Below are positions 1 through 6,506 of a DNA stretch of 7,819 nt, piece after piece. The stretch comes from Flavobacteriaceae bacterium TMED121 (lineage in GTDB: Bacteria > Bacteroidota > Bacteroidia > Flavobacteriales > Flavobacteriaceae). Below the pieces are notes generated by a model. That model was given only the letters and a program-made list of their open reading frames with translations. It searched no databases and was not told where the DNA came from. Position 1 is the first letter of the stretch. Every line of letters begins with the position of its first letter. The stretch spans positions 31,066 through 38,884 of the forward strand of contig NHFW02000006.1 in NCBI GenBank assembly GCA_002171295.2, written 5' to 3'. Position numbers and translations under genes: made by a program.

Positions 1-254
1 TAAATTCCACGAAATCAATGACTGGTCATCTTCTTGGAGCTGCAGGAGCGATTGAATCTATTGCATCAATAATGGCAATCCAAAATGATATAGTTCCACC
101 AACTATAAATCACCAAACTAATGACAACCAAATAGATTCAAAAATCAATTTTACTTTCGCAAAACCTCAGAAAAGAAAAGTAAATGTTGCCCTTTCTAAT
201 ACCTTTGGATTTGGGGGTCACAATGCCTGTGTCATTTTCAAAAAAATTAGCTAA
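1..254 (+). CDS. fabF: 3-oxoacyl-[acyl-carrier-protein] synthase II, C-terminal end (partial)
   Basis: This is the last 83 codons of a beta-ketoacyl-ACP synthase; the 5' end lies left of the window and the reading frame enters at base 3. The enzyme condenses malonyl-ACP with a growing acyl-ACP in cytoplasmic type II fatty-acid synthesis. The fragment opens with NSTKSMTGHLLGAAGA, the block carrying the conserved active-site Lys and the second catalytic His of the KAS I/II family (Lys335 and His340 in E. coli FabF). It ends with NTFGFGGHNA, the C-terminal glycine-rich loop with the gating Phe. Both blocks and the short tail after the loop fit FabF. The catalytic Cys and first His are off the window. 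In Bacteroidota fabF usually sits between acpP and rnc, and rnc does follow here with an overlapping or closely spaced start. FabB is the alternative, but the neighbourhood argues for FabF. Confidence 0.96.
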   Translation, partial: NSTKSMTGHLLGAAGAIESIASIMAIQNDIVPPTINHQTNDNQIDSKINFTFAKPQKRKVNVALSNTFGFGGHNACVIFKKIS

Positions 255-999
255 TTTAAATGTGAATTTTCTTAAATACATACTAAGGCCGTCTAATATA
301 AATGATAAAATATTTTTTAGAGGTTTAAAAAAGATTACTTCATTAAATCCTGCCAACGTAGAAATTTACAAAAAAGCTTTTACACATCGATCATCAAACC
401 TTAAAGACGATGATGGTAATTCAATAAATTTCGAGAGATTAGAGTTTTTGGGAGATTCTATGCTAAGTATAGTTATATCAGCCCTTTTATTTGAAACATT
501 TCCTGAAGCAAAAGAAGGAACGTTAACCAAGTACAGAGCTAAAATTGTAAGTCGCGAAAATCTTAATATAATTGGTGAAAAACTCAGTTTAATTCAATTT
601 TTAGATACTGAGATCAAATTGAACTTGGGAAATAATATTCATGGAAACCTTTTAGAGGCTTTGGTTGGAGCAATTTTTATTGACCGTGGTTATAAAAAAT
701 GCAAGGGATTTATTTTAAGAAGAATTGTTAGAGATTATGTTGACCTAAATAAGCTTCAATACTCTATATTAAGTTACAAGGGGTTAATCTTGGAATGGGG
801 TCAAAAAAACAAAAGAATAGTTCAATTTAAAACTAACAGCGATGAAGGTTTAGATCCTAAATTTAATTATACTACGGGGGTTTACTTAAATGAAAAATTA
901 ATTGTAAAAGCTCGAGAAATTTCTAAAAAAAAATCTGAAGAAAAAGCTGCCAGAAGAGCTTATTATGCAATGAATATCAAATATAAATTTGATGAATAA
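223..999 (+). CDS. rnc: Ribonuclease III
   Basis: This double-strand-specific endoribonuclease processes rRNA precursors and structured mRNAs in the cytoplasm. It has 258 residues from the ATG at 223. The catalytic domain spans about residues 35-175, with the signature ERLEFLGDS at 71-79, giving Glu71, Glu74 and Asp78. Glu98 (in KEG) and Glu145 (in LLEALVGA) match further acidic active-site positions. The residue aligned with E. coli Asp114 is Asn142. A double-stranded-RNA-binding domain follows from about residue 184 to the end, finishing with the basic helix KKKSEEKAARRAYYAM. The ATG at 223 overlaps fabF by 32 bases. An in-frame GTG at 262, seven bases after the fabF stop, would give 245 residues beginning (V)NFLKYI, a length and N-terminus that fit Bacteroidota RNase III well, so the true start is uncertain. 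The 3' end overlaps the next gene by 8 bases, which suggests co-transcription and translational coupling. Confidence 0.95.
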   Translation: MPVSFSKKLANLNVNFLKYILRPSNINDKIFFRGLKKITSLNPANVEIYKKAFTHRSSNLKDDDGNSINFERLEFLGDSMLSIVISALLFETFPEAKEGTLTKYRAKIVSRENLNIIGEKLSLIQFLDTEIKLNLGNNIHGNLLEALVGAIFIDRGYKKCKGFILRRIVRDYVDLNKLQYSILSYKGLILEWGQKNKRIVQFKTNSDEGLDPKFNYTTGVYLNEKLIVKAREISKKKSEEKAARRAYYAMNIKYKFDE

Positions 1000-1459
1000 A
1001 AAAAAGAAATACATCCTAGAAGATATTGATGAAGACGACTTCAAACTAATCTGTATCCATTCAAATTGTGAGGATTTCAAATTCGCTTTTCTACTGAATA
1101 GTAAATGCAATTCAAGATTTATTAAGTTAAAGAAAGAAGTCTTTTATAGTCGGTCAAAAGTTAACTTCCAGATTTTCGAATGGATTGATGACATTAAGGG
1201 AATATCTTGTTATTTATTCTCTAATCGATTTTTATTAGTTGAGGATCATTTAGAAAAGGGTGGAGGCTTATTTGATGTACCTGAAACAAAAGAATTATAT
1301 TTGGTTCAAGATTTAAAAGACGTTGATTATATAATAAAAATTAATTCAGGAATTGATGCGTTTTCTTTAGTCAAAGAATTAGAAAAAATCAATGAAGTTT
1401 CCTATTGTTATCAACCTGATCAAAATAAAATAAACCTAGACCTTTGCATAAATTTTTGA
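992..1459 (+). CDS. IPExxxVDY family protein (unknown function)
   Basis: This 155-residue protein matches in size, position and C-terminal motif a small family found in Bacteroidota between rnc and pyk, named for an IPExxxVDY motif. Here the motif reads VQDLKDVDY at residues 105-113: the VDY half is intact, while the IPE half has become VQD. It is followed by the usual hydrophobic strand YIIKI. No signal peptide or membrane segment is visible, so the protein is probably cytoplasmic. It is rich in Lys, Asp and Phe and contains no catalytic motif I recognise; its function is unknown. I chose the ATG at 992, which overlaps the rnc stop (ATGAATAA). A TTG directly before it at 989 is in frame but less likely. 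pyk begins three bases after its stop, so all three genes are probably translated from one mRNA. A role tied to RNase III or pyruvate kinase would be a guess from position only. Confidence 0.85.
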   Translation: MNKKKKYILEDIDEDDFKLICIHSNCEDFKFAFLLNSKCNSRFIKLKKEVFYSRSKVNFQIFEWIDDIKGISCYLFSNRFLLVEDHLEKGGGLFDVPETKELYLVQDLKDVDYIIKINSGIDAFSLVKELEKINEVSYCYQPDQNKINLDLCINF

Positions 1460-1462
1460 TTA

Positions 1463-2890
1463 ATGATTGAAAGAAAAAAAACTAAGATTGTTGCCACTTT
1501 AGGTCCATCAACGGATACTCCTCAAATAATTGAAAAGATGATTTTAGAGGGAGTGGACGTATTTCGAATCAATTTTTCACATGCTGAACACAGTGAAGTC
1601 AAAAATAGAATAAAAATGATTCGAGAAATAAGTGAAAAAACCCAATCTAATACCTCAATTTTAGCTGATCTTCAAGGTCCTAAGTTAAGAATTGGTAAAG
1701 TTAAGGAGGGTGTAAGAGTTGAACCTGGAGACTTAGTTACATTTCAAAATGGTGAAAACTTTTTAGGAAATAAGAAAAAAGTCCACATGAACTATAAAAA
1801 TTTCTCTCGAGATGTAAAGCCCGGAGAAAGAGTATTATTAGATGATGGTAAATTAATTTTTGAGATAGTTTCTACTGATAAAAAATCAAAGGTCGAAGCA
1901 AAAGTAATACAAGGAGGAAGTCTAAAGTCAAAAAAAGGAGTTAACCTTCCTAATACAGCTCTATCACTTCCAGCTCTCACTTCAAAAGATATTATTGATG
2001 CGGAATTTGCGATTAAACAAAATGTTGACTGGATTGCCCTTTCTTTTGTACGAAATAGTAATGATATTTTGGACCTAAAAAAGTTGATTGAGCAACATGC
2101 TGATTTCAAAATTCCAATTATTGCCAAAATTGAAAAGCCTGAAGGAATTGAAAATATTGATAAAATCATATCATACTGTGATGGTTTAATGGTTGCAAGA
2201 GGAGATTTGGGAGTTGAAATTCCTCCTGCAGAAGTCCCCCTAATTCAAAAAGAATTGGTAATACGTGCTAAAAAAGCAAGAATTCCTGTAATCATTGCTA
2301 CCCAAATGATGGAAAGTATGATTGACAGCTTAACGGCTACAAGGGCAGAAGTTAATGATGTGGCTAACTCCGTAATGGATGGAGCTGATGCTGTTATGCT
2401 TTCTGGGGAAACTTCAGTCGGAAAATATCCTGTGGAGGTAATTCAAACCATAAGTTCAATTATTCACAGTGTAGAGGATTCAGAATTAATTTCGGTTCCT
2501 CAAAAACCCCCAAATATTAGAACGCTAAGATTTATCACAAAATCTATTTGCTACCATGCTGTCCAAATTGCTAATGATGTTAAGGCTAAAGCTATTTGTA
2601 CATTAACTAATAGTGGTTATACTGCATTTCAAGTTTCAGCTTGGCGACCTAATTCACATATCTTGGTATTTACCTCCAACAAACGTATTCTTACTCAATT
2701 AAATTTGGTTTGGGGTGTAAAAGCTTTTTTTTACGATAGCTTTGAAAGCACTGACAAAACAGTGGAGCAAATAAATGAAATCGCAACAAATAGGGGATAC
2801 GTGAATAAAGGTGACTTATTAGTTAACCTAACTGCAATGCCAATCATAGAGAAAGGAATGGTCAATACTCTAAGAGTTTCGTCAGTATGA
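1463..2890 (+). CDS. pyk: Pyruvate kinase
   Basis: Pyruvate kinase transfers phosphate from phosphoenolpyruvate to ADP at the end of glycolysis, in the cytosol. The 475 residues match the usual bacterial length. The barrel and B domain carry the expected blocks: FRINFSH at 34-40 (Arg35, Asn37, Ser39), ADLQGPKLRIG at 68-78, and the catalytic AKIEKPEGIENID at 221-233 with Lys222 and Glu224. Metal-binding MVARGDLGVEIP at 243-254 has Asp248, and ATQMMESM at 279-286 has Thr280. The C-terminal alpha/beta domain covers about 350-475. In the ADLQGPKLRIG block, Leu70, Gln71, Lys74 and Ile77 occupy the positions that in rabbit enzyme are Thr113, Lys114, Glu117 and Thr120; this is the pattern reported for K+-independent pyruvate kinases. 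The ATG at 1463 follows the preceding stop by three bases, and no good Shine-Dalgarno sequence precedes it. It is the last gene of the fabF-rnc-pyk run, followed by 214 non-coding bases. Confidence 0.98.
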   Translation: MIERKKTKIVATLGPSTDTPQIIEKMILEGVDVFRINFSHAEHSEVKNRIKMIREISEKTQSNTSILADLQGPKLRIGKVKEGVRVEPGDLVTFQNGENFLGNKKKVHMNYKNFSRDVKPGERVLLDDGKLIFEIVSTDKKSKVEAKVIQGGSLKSKKGVNLPNTALSLPALTSKDIIDAEFAIKQNVDWIALSFVRNSNDILDLKKLIEQHADFKIPIIAKIEKPEGIENIDKIISYCDGLMVARGDLGVEIPPAEVPLIQKELVIRAKKARIPVIIATQMMESMIDSLTATRAEVNDVANSVMDGADAVMLSGETSVGKYPVEVIQTISSIIHSVEDSELISVPQKPPNIRTLRFITKSICYHAVQIANDVKAKAICTLTNSGYTAFQVSAWRPNSHILVFTSNKRILTQLNLVWGVKAFFYDSFESTDKTVEQINEIATNRGYVNKGDLLVNLTAMPIIEKGMVNTLRVSSV

Positions 2891-3104
2891 AAGAATAAAT
2901 TTCTTAAAACTCACATTTAATAAATCAGATAAATACTAGACTCTTAAAAGGCACTAATACAAGTTGATAAAAATAATTTTCCAATCCTAACGGGCTAAAT
3001 TTTTATGAAGGAAAAAAACTATTTTATTTCAAAAATCTTCAAAAAGAAATTTTACCCACAGGGTTTAAAGCTAAAATCTATAAATAGATTTTAATTTTTG
3101 GCTC
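2891..3104 (+). other. Intergenic region between pyk and the CYTH gene
   Basis: These 214 AT-rich bases have no convincing long reading frame on either strand. I see no GC-rich hairpin with a T-run that would serve as a clear terminator for pyk. Weak -7-like boxes occur (TAATTTTC at 2974, TAAATTTT at 2996) but without a well-placed -33 TTG, so I do not call them promoters. A small stem ACCC-ACA-GGGT sits at 3054-3064. A perfect inverted repeat follows at 3072-3093. A 29-codon reading frame from ATG 3005 to the TAA at 3092-3094 is possible but unsupported. This is the largest gap in the window and the likeliest place for the pyk mRNA to end and a new transcript to begin. Confidence 0.6.
3072..3093. 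repeat. Perfect inverted repeat ahead of the CYTH gene
   Basis: The arms TAAAATCTAT and ATAGATTTTA are exact reverse complements separated by AA. The repeat ends 11 bases before the ATG at 3105 and is followed by a short T-run. It could be a binding site for a dimeric regulator, an AU-rich hairpin in the leader of the CYTH mRNA, or a weak terminator-like element. The stem has only two G-C pairs, so a strong terminator is unlikely. Chance cannot be excluded in DNA this AT-rich, but ten consecutive complementary bases immediately before a start codon are notable. Confidence 0.5.
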
Positions 3105-3551
3105 ATGAAAAAAGAAATTGAAAGAAAATTTTTAGTTAAAAGTAATTTTTTTAAAACTCTTTCCATTGATAAAAAGTATATCACACAGGGCTATATCAGC
3201 AAAGATCCCAACCGGACAGTAAGAGTTAGACTTAAAAACGAAGAAGGATCATTAACAATTAAGGGGAGAAGTAACAAAGAAGGTATCTCAAGGCTTGAAT
3301 GGGAAATATTCATCCCAAAAAGTGAAGCAAAATCTTTACTTGAATTGGCAATTGATACCCCTATTGAAAAAATCCGATATTTCATACCACATGGAGCCTT
3401 AAAAATAGAAGTTGACGAATTTTTAAGTCCCAGAAAAGGATTGGTTTTGGCTGAAATTGAATTGCCAAAGGAAAATACACCTTTTAAAAAGCCAGATTGG
3501 CTAGGAGAGGAAGTAACTGGAGACCCTAATTATTATAATTCGATGATGTAA
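3105..3551 (+). CDS. CYTH domain protein, probable inorganic triphosphatase
   Basis: This 148-residue protein is a single CYTH (triphosphate tunnel) domain. The N-terminal EIERKF at 4-9 is the defining ExExK motif (Glu4, Glu6, Lys8). Alternating charged strands line the predicted tunnel: RVR at 40-42, TIKG at 51-54, RLEWE at 63-67, KIRY at 89-92, LKIEVDEF at 99-106 and LAEIEL at 115-120. The C-terminal EVTGDPNYYNSMM is typical of the short bacterial branch. Basic residues would bind the triphosphate, and acidic ones the divalent metal. Family members include class IV adenylate cyclases, thiamine triphosphatases and tripolyphosphatases. Stand-alone bacterial proteins of about 150 residues most often hydrolyse inorganic tripolyphosphate, so I favour that, but substrate cannot be read from sequence. 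No signal peptide is present. It may start a transcript of its own, given the gap and inverted repeat before it; a membrane-protein gene follows 65 bases downstream. Confidence 0.9.
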   Translation: MKKEIERKFLVKSNFFKTLSIDKKYITQGYISKDPNRTVRVRLKNEEGSLTIKGRSNKEGISRLEWEIFIPKSEAKSLLELAIDTPIEKIRYFIPHGALKIEVDEFLSPRKGLVLAEIELPKENTPFKKPDWLGEEVTGDPNYYNSMM

Positions 3552-3616
3552 TGGTATTCATGTTTAAAATCTAAGCCAATTCTTAAAATATTGTATACTC
3601 CGAAAAAAATATAATC

Positions 3617-4048
3617 ATGTATTCAGTAATTAAAATCTTGTACTCATATTGGTCTTACCTTGTTTTATTAGTTTTGATATATGCTATTTCTAATGCTTTA
3701 ATCAGGAAAATTAATGGTAATGATTTTAATTCAAAAGATCTTAGACTTTCCCTTTTTGGACTAATATTTTCTCACTTTCAACTACTGATCGGACTAATAT
3801 TGTATTTCGTATCACCTTGGTTTAGCAAGTGGTCTAAATTGGGAATTGGGACTGTAATGAAAAATAGTCAAATGCGCTTGAATTTAGTTGAGTATCCCTT
3901 TACAAACATTATTGCAATTATTCTAATTACTATGGGATGGTCGCTCCACAAGAAGCAAAGTGAACCAGGGAAAAAGTTCCTTAGAATTATTCTTTTCTAT
4001 AGTTTAGGACTTTTACTTTTATTATGTATAATTCCCAAGCAAAGCTAG
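3617..4048 (+). CDS. Conserved four-helix membrane protein of unknown function
   Basis: The 143-residue product is strongly hydrophobic, with four likely membrane helices at about 10-28, 44-66, 92-110 and 120-139, joined by short charged loops. It resembles a Bacteroidota family of small inner-membrane proteins sometimes loosely annotated as cytochrome b-like. The recognisable core is SHFQLLIGLILYFVSPW at 52-68, then MRLNLVEYPFTNIIAIILIT at 86-105 and a basic HKK after the third helix. Only two His residues remain, His53 and His111. As I recall the family, His is usual near residue 9 and in an EHP motif, where this protein has Tyr9 and Tyr93. That makes haem binding doubtful here. The ATG at 3617 is the first start in the frame. 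The gene lies between the CYTH gene (65-base gap) and gpsA (20-base gap from the chosen gpsA start), all on the plus strand, so they may share an mRNA. I do not know its function. Confidence 0.85.
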   Translation: MYSVIKILYSYWSYLVLLVLIYAISNALIRKINGNDFNSKDLRLSLFGLIFSHFQLLIGLILYFVSPWFSKWSKLGIGTVMKNSQMRLNLVEYPFTNIIAIILITMGWSLHKKQSEPGKKFLRIILFYSLGLLLLLCIIPKQS

Positions 4049-4068
4049 CCTTAAAATACTCATCAACT

Positions 4069-5106
4069 ATGAATAATTCGATTAGAAGATCTACCTTAAG
4101 TCATATTTTTTTAAAAAATAAACTTAAAGTTGCTGTACTGGGTGGAGGTAGTTGGGCTACTGCTTTAATAAAAATTATTACAGAAAATAAAAGGAAGGTT
4201 GGATGGTATGTTCGAAAAGATGTCAATATTGAATTTATCAAAACTAATCATCACAACCCCAATTACATTAGCTCAACAAGTCTTAATACAAGGCGGCTTA
4301 AGATAAGCTCAAACATCAATCAGGTAATTATCGATGCTGATATTTTGATTATTGCAATTCCATCGGCTTTTATTTCGTCTGAATTAGCGAAAATTAATAC
4401 TTTAATAAATGAAAAAATAATATTTACAGCGGTCAAGGGAGTTGTCCCGGAAAGCATGCTAATTGTTGGCAAACATTTACATGAAAAACATAACGTTCCA
4501 TATGAAAAAATTGGAGTGATAACTGGTCCTTGTCATGCAGAGGAGGTTGCAATGGAACGACTTTCATTTCTCACTGTAGCCTGCTCTAATACAAATTTAG
4601 CAAAAGCAATTGCCTTAATGTTGAAAACTAAATACATTCGTACTAAAATTTCCAATGATATTATTGGAACCGAATACGCAAGTATGCTGAAAAATATTTA
4701 TGCAATAGCTGCAGGAATTGCTCACTCAATAGGTTACGGGGATAATTTTCAAAGTGTTTTAATGAGTAATGCGATCCGAGAGATGAAAAGGTTTATCAAC
4801 GATGTCTACAAACTTAAACGTAATATTAATAATTCTGCTTACCTAGGTGATCTTTTGGTTACTGGTTACTCCGTTTTTAGTCGTAACCGAACTTTTGGCA
4901 GTATGATAGGTAAAGGTTATTCTGTAAAGGCTGCTCAAACGGAAATGCAAATGATAGCAGAGGGCTATTACGCAACAAAATCAGCTAAAATAATCAACTG
5001 CGATTACCCAACACGTGTTCCGATTATTGATGCAGTCTTTAGTATTCTTTACGAAGGGAAAAATGCAGATAGGGTATTTAAAAAATTAGTTAAAAAATTA
5101 GATTAA
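4069..5106 (+). CDS. gpsA: Glycerol-3-phosphate dehydrogenase [NAD(P)+]
   Basis: GpsA reduces dihydroxyacetone phosphate to sn-glycerol 3-phosphate, the backbone for phospholipids, in the cytoplasm. From the ATG at 4069 it has 345 residues. An N-terminal Rossmann fold begins with [13 protein letters not shown] at 21-33 (the GxGxxA nucleotide loop). IIAIPSAF at 94-101 and TAVKGV at 120-125 follow, with active-site Lys123, then [11 protein letters not shown] at 153-163. The C-terminal substrate domain has [16 protein letters not shown] at 202-217, whose Lys208 matches the catalytic Lys. It continues with GDLLVTGYS at 260-268 (Asp261, Thr265) and SRNRTFG at 271-277 (Arg274). GGGSW and GPCHAEEVA are the forms seen in Bacteroidota rather than E. 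coli. About 20 residues precede the first strand, slightly long, but no later start codon exists. A start at 4024 would overlap the preceding gene by 25 bases and lengthen this tail further. Its stop overlaps that of pheS on the opposite strand. Confidence 0.96.
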   Translation: MNNSIRRSTLSHIFLKNKLKVAVLGGGSWATALIKIITENKRKVGWYVRKDVNIEFIKTNHHNPNYISSTSLNTRRLKISSNINQVIIDADILIIAIPSAFISSELAKINTLINEKIIFTAVKGVVPESMLIVGKHLHEKHNVPYEKIGVITGPCHAEEVAMERLSFLTVACSNTNLAKAIALMLKTKYIRTKISNDIIGTEYASMLKNIYAIAAGIAHSIGYGDNFQSVLMSNAIREMKRFINDVYKLKRNINNSAYLGDLLVTGYSVFSRNRTFGSMIGKGYSVKAAQTEMQMIAEGYYATKSAKIINCDYPTRVPIIDAVFSILYEGKNADRVFKKLVKKLD

Positions 5107-6116
5107 ATTCCTGATTTAAATTGGGATAAAAAACGAATGTCGTTTTCAAAAAATAATCTAATGTCTCCAACTTCATAAAGTAACATTGCAATTCGCTCGA
5201 TTCCCATTCCAAAAGCATAGCCGGAATACTCATCAGGATTGATATTAGAATTCTTCAAAACATTAGGATCGACCATGCCACAGCCCATGATTTCTAACCA
5301 ACCACTTCCCTTGGTAATTCTATAATCAGTTTCGGTCTCTAAACCCCAATAGATATCTACTTCAGCACTTGGTTCTGTAAATGGAAAATAAGAGGGTCTT
5401 AAACGTATCTTAGACTTTCCAAATAAGGATTTAGTTAGATAAAGTAAGGTTTGCTTTAGATCTGCAAATGAAACATTTTTATCAATGTATAGCCCCTCTA
5501 CCTGATGAAATATACAATGAGATCTTGCTGAAATAGCCTCATTCCTGAAAACTCGTCCAGGAGAAATTGTTCTGATGGGTGGCTTATTGTTTTCCATAAA
5601 TCTAACCTGAACAGAGGAGGTATGGGTCCGCAATAATATATCTGGATTTGTTTGAATAAAAAAAGTATCCTGCATATCTCTTGCCGGATGGTGTTCAGGT
5701 AGATTAAGAGCGGTAAAATTATGCCAATCGTCTTCAATTTCAGGCCCCTGAGAAATATTAAATCCAATTCGAGCAAATATATCTACTATTCTATTTTTGA
5801 CTAATGATAAAGGATGTCTGGAACCAAATTCAATAGGGAATCCTGATCTTGACAAGTCACCTAAGCTGCCTTGAGAAGAAGTCTCCGTTTCTGATTGAAA
5901 TGTTTTCACTTTTTCTGTGACGGCTTTCTTTAAAAGATTTAATGCAAGACCATAATCCTTCTTTTCGGCAGGAGGGACCGATTTAAACTGTGTAAAAAAA
6001 TCGTTTAAAATACCCTTTTTTCCCAAATACTTTATGCGAAATGCTTCGGCTTCCTCCTTAGACTGGATACTAAACGACTTGACCAATTCCAGATTCTCAT
6101 CAATTTTTTCAATCAT
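5103..6116 (-). CDS. pheS: Phenylalanine--tRNA ligase alpha subunit
   Basis: PheS is the catalytic chain of the alpha2-beta2 synthetase that charges tRNA-Phe; its partner PheT is not encoded in this window. The 337 residues match the family. Residues 1-80 form the charged N-terminal coiled-coil arm that contacts tRNA. The class II core follows: motif 1 around [13 protein letters not shown] (98-110), [12 protein letters not shown] at 123-134 and [11 protein letters not shown] at 143-153. Motif 2 is [19 protein letters not shown] at 190-208. [11 protein letters not shown] at 244-254 and [15 protein letters not shown] at 273-287 line the amino-acid pocket. Motif 3 is [10 protein letters not shown] at 299-308, with Ala301 at the pocket position equivalent to Ala294 of E. 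coli PheS. All key residues are present, so the enzyme should be active. It starts at an ATG with no Shine-Dalgarno sequence, 17 bases after the stop of the upstream hypothetical gene, and is probably co-transcribed with it. Its stop overlaps that of convergent gpsA. Confidence 0.98.
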   Translation of the reverse strand: MIEKIDENLELVKSFSIQSKEEAEAFRIKYLGKKGILNDFFTQFKSVPPAEKKDYGLALNLLKKAVTEKVKTFQSETETSSQGSLGDLSRSGFPIEFGSRHPLSLVKNRIVDIFARIGFNISQGPEIEDDWHNFTALNLPEHHPARDMQDTFFIQTNPDILLRTHTSSVQVRFMENNKPPIRTISPGRVFRNEAISARSHCIFHQVEGLYIDKNVSFADLKQTLLYLTKSLFGKSKIRLRPSYFPFTEPSAEVDIYWGLETETDYRITKGSGWLEIMGCGMVDPNVLKNSNINPDEYSGYAFGMGIERIAMLLYEVGDIRLFFENDIRFLSQFKSGI

Positions 6117-6133
6117 AATATAAAAATAAACAT

Positions 6134-6502
6134 TTATTGAATTAGCTCCCTTTTTAAAAAATAAGTAACTAATGCTTCCTTTATCAATATACTTTGCTCA
6201 CCAGATTTTAGTGGTGGCAATGGTTCCAAAAGTTGAAAATGAGGCCAACCATCGTCATCAAAGTAGTCAAAACTATAATAGCCATAGGGTTCTAATACAC
6301 TGCATATTCCAACATGTATTAAATTGACGTTATCATCCTTTTTCATTTTAAGATGAACCTGACCCAATTCCTGCATACCAACTAAATAAAGAATACCTTC
6401 AATATCTAATGCTTGTCCATCAGAAAACTTATCGCTCAAAATAATGACCAACGCATCCCATCGATCTTTTAATTCTTGATCTCGATTTAGATTTTTTTGC
6501 AC
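6134..6502 (-). CDS. Conserved hypothetical protein upstream of pheS
   Basis: This is a 122-residue soluble protein with no signal peptide or membrane segment, probably cytoplasmic. It looks like a conserved Bacteroidota hypothetical family; the recognisable stretches are [17 protein letters not shown] at 32-48, [18 protein letters not shown] at 61-78, DDDGWPHFQ at 82-90 and [21 protein letters not shown] at 95-115. I know of no function and see no catalytic motif. The only workable start is a GTG at 6502. The upstream frame is closed by a TGA ten codons earlier and contains no ATG, and the ATG at 6504 is in another frame that stops after five codons. The complete conserved-looking N-terminus fits this start. 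It is the first gene of a probable two-gene unit with pheS, 17 bases downstream. A TATCTTTG box ends four bases before its GTG, so its mRNA may have almost no leader. Confidence 0.82.
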   Translation of the reverse strand: MQKNLNRDQELKDRWDALVIILSDKFSDGQALDIEGILYLVGMQELGQVHLKMKKDDNVNLIHVGICSVLEPYGYYSFDYFDDDGWPHFQLLEPLPPLKSGEQSILIKEALVTYFLKRELIQ

Positions 6503-6506
6503 ATTA

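Noticed and set aside
184..222. Upstream ATG extending RNase III by 13 residues
   Set aside because: It would overlap fabF by 71 bases and the added residues do not resemble RNase III; ATG 223 or GTG 262 is better.
138..356. Minus-strand open frame of 72 codons opposite fabF/rnc
   Set aside because: It lies entirely opposite two recognisable genes and resembles no protein family.
1792..2169. Minus-strand open frame of 125 codons inside pyk
   Set aside because: It is opposite a fully conserved pyruvate kinase; low-complexity Ser/Phe/Ile composition is typical of an antisense shadow.
3054..3100. Terminator for pyk formed by the small GC stem or the inverted repeat
   Set aside because: The GC stem has only four pairs and no T-run, and the inverted repeat is nearly all A-T and about 180 bases after the pyk stop.
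3105..3551. Class IV adenylate cyclase
   Set aside because: CYTH proteins include that enzyme, but short stand-alone bacterial proteins with this C-terminus more often act on inorganic tripolyphosphate; nothing specific to cyclases is visible.
4024..4068. Upstream ATG extending GpsA to 360 residues
   Set aside because: It would begin inside the preceding membrane-protein gene and lengthen an already long N-terminal tail.
5498..5776. Minus-strand open frame of 92 codons inside pheS
   Set aside because: It is a second frame within a clearly coding, fully motif-bearing pheS.
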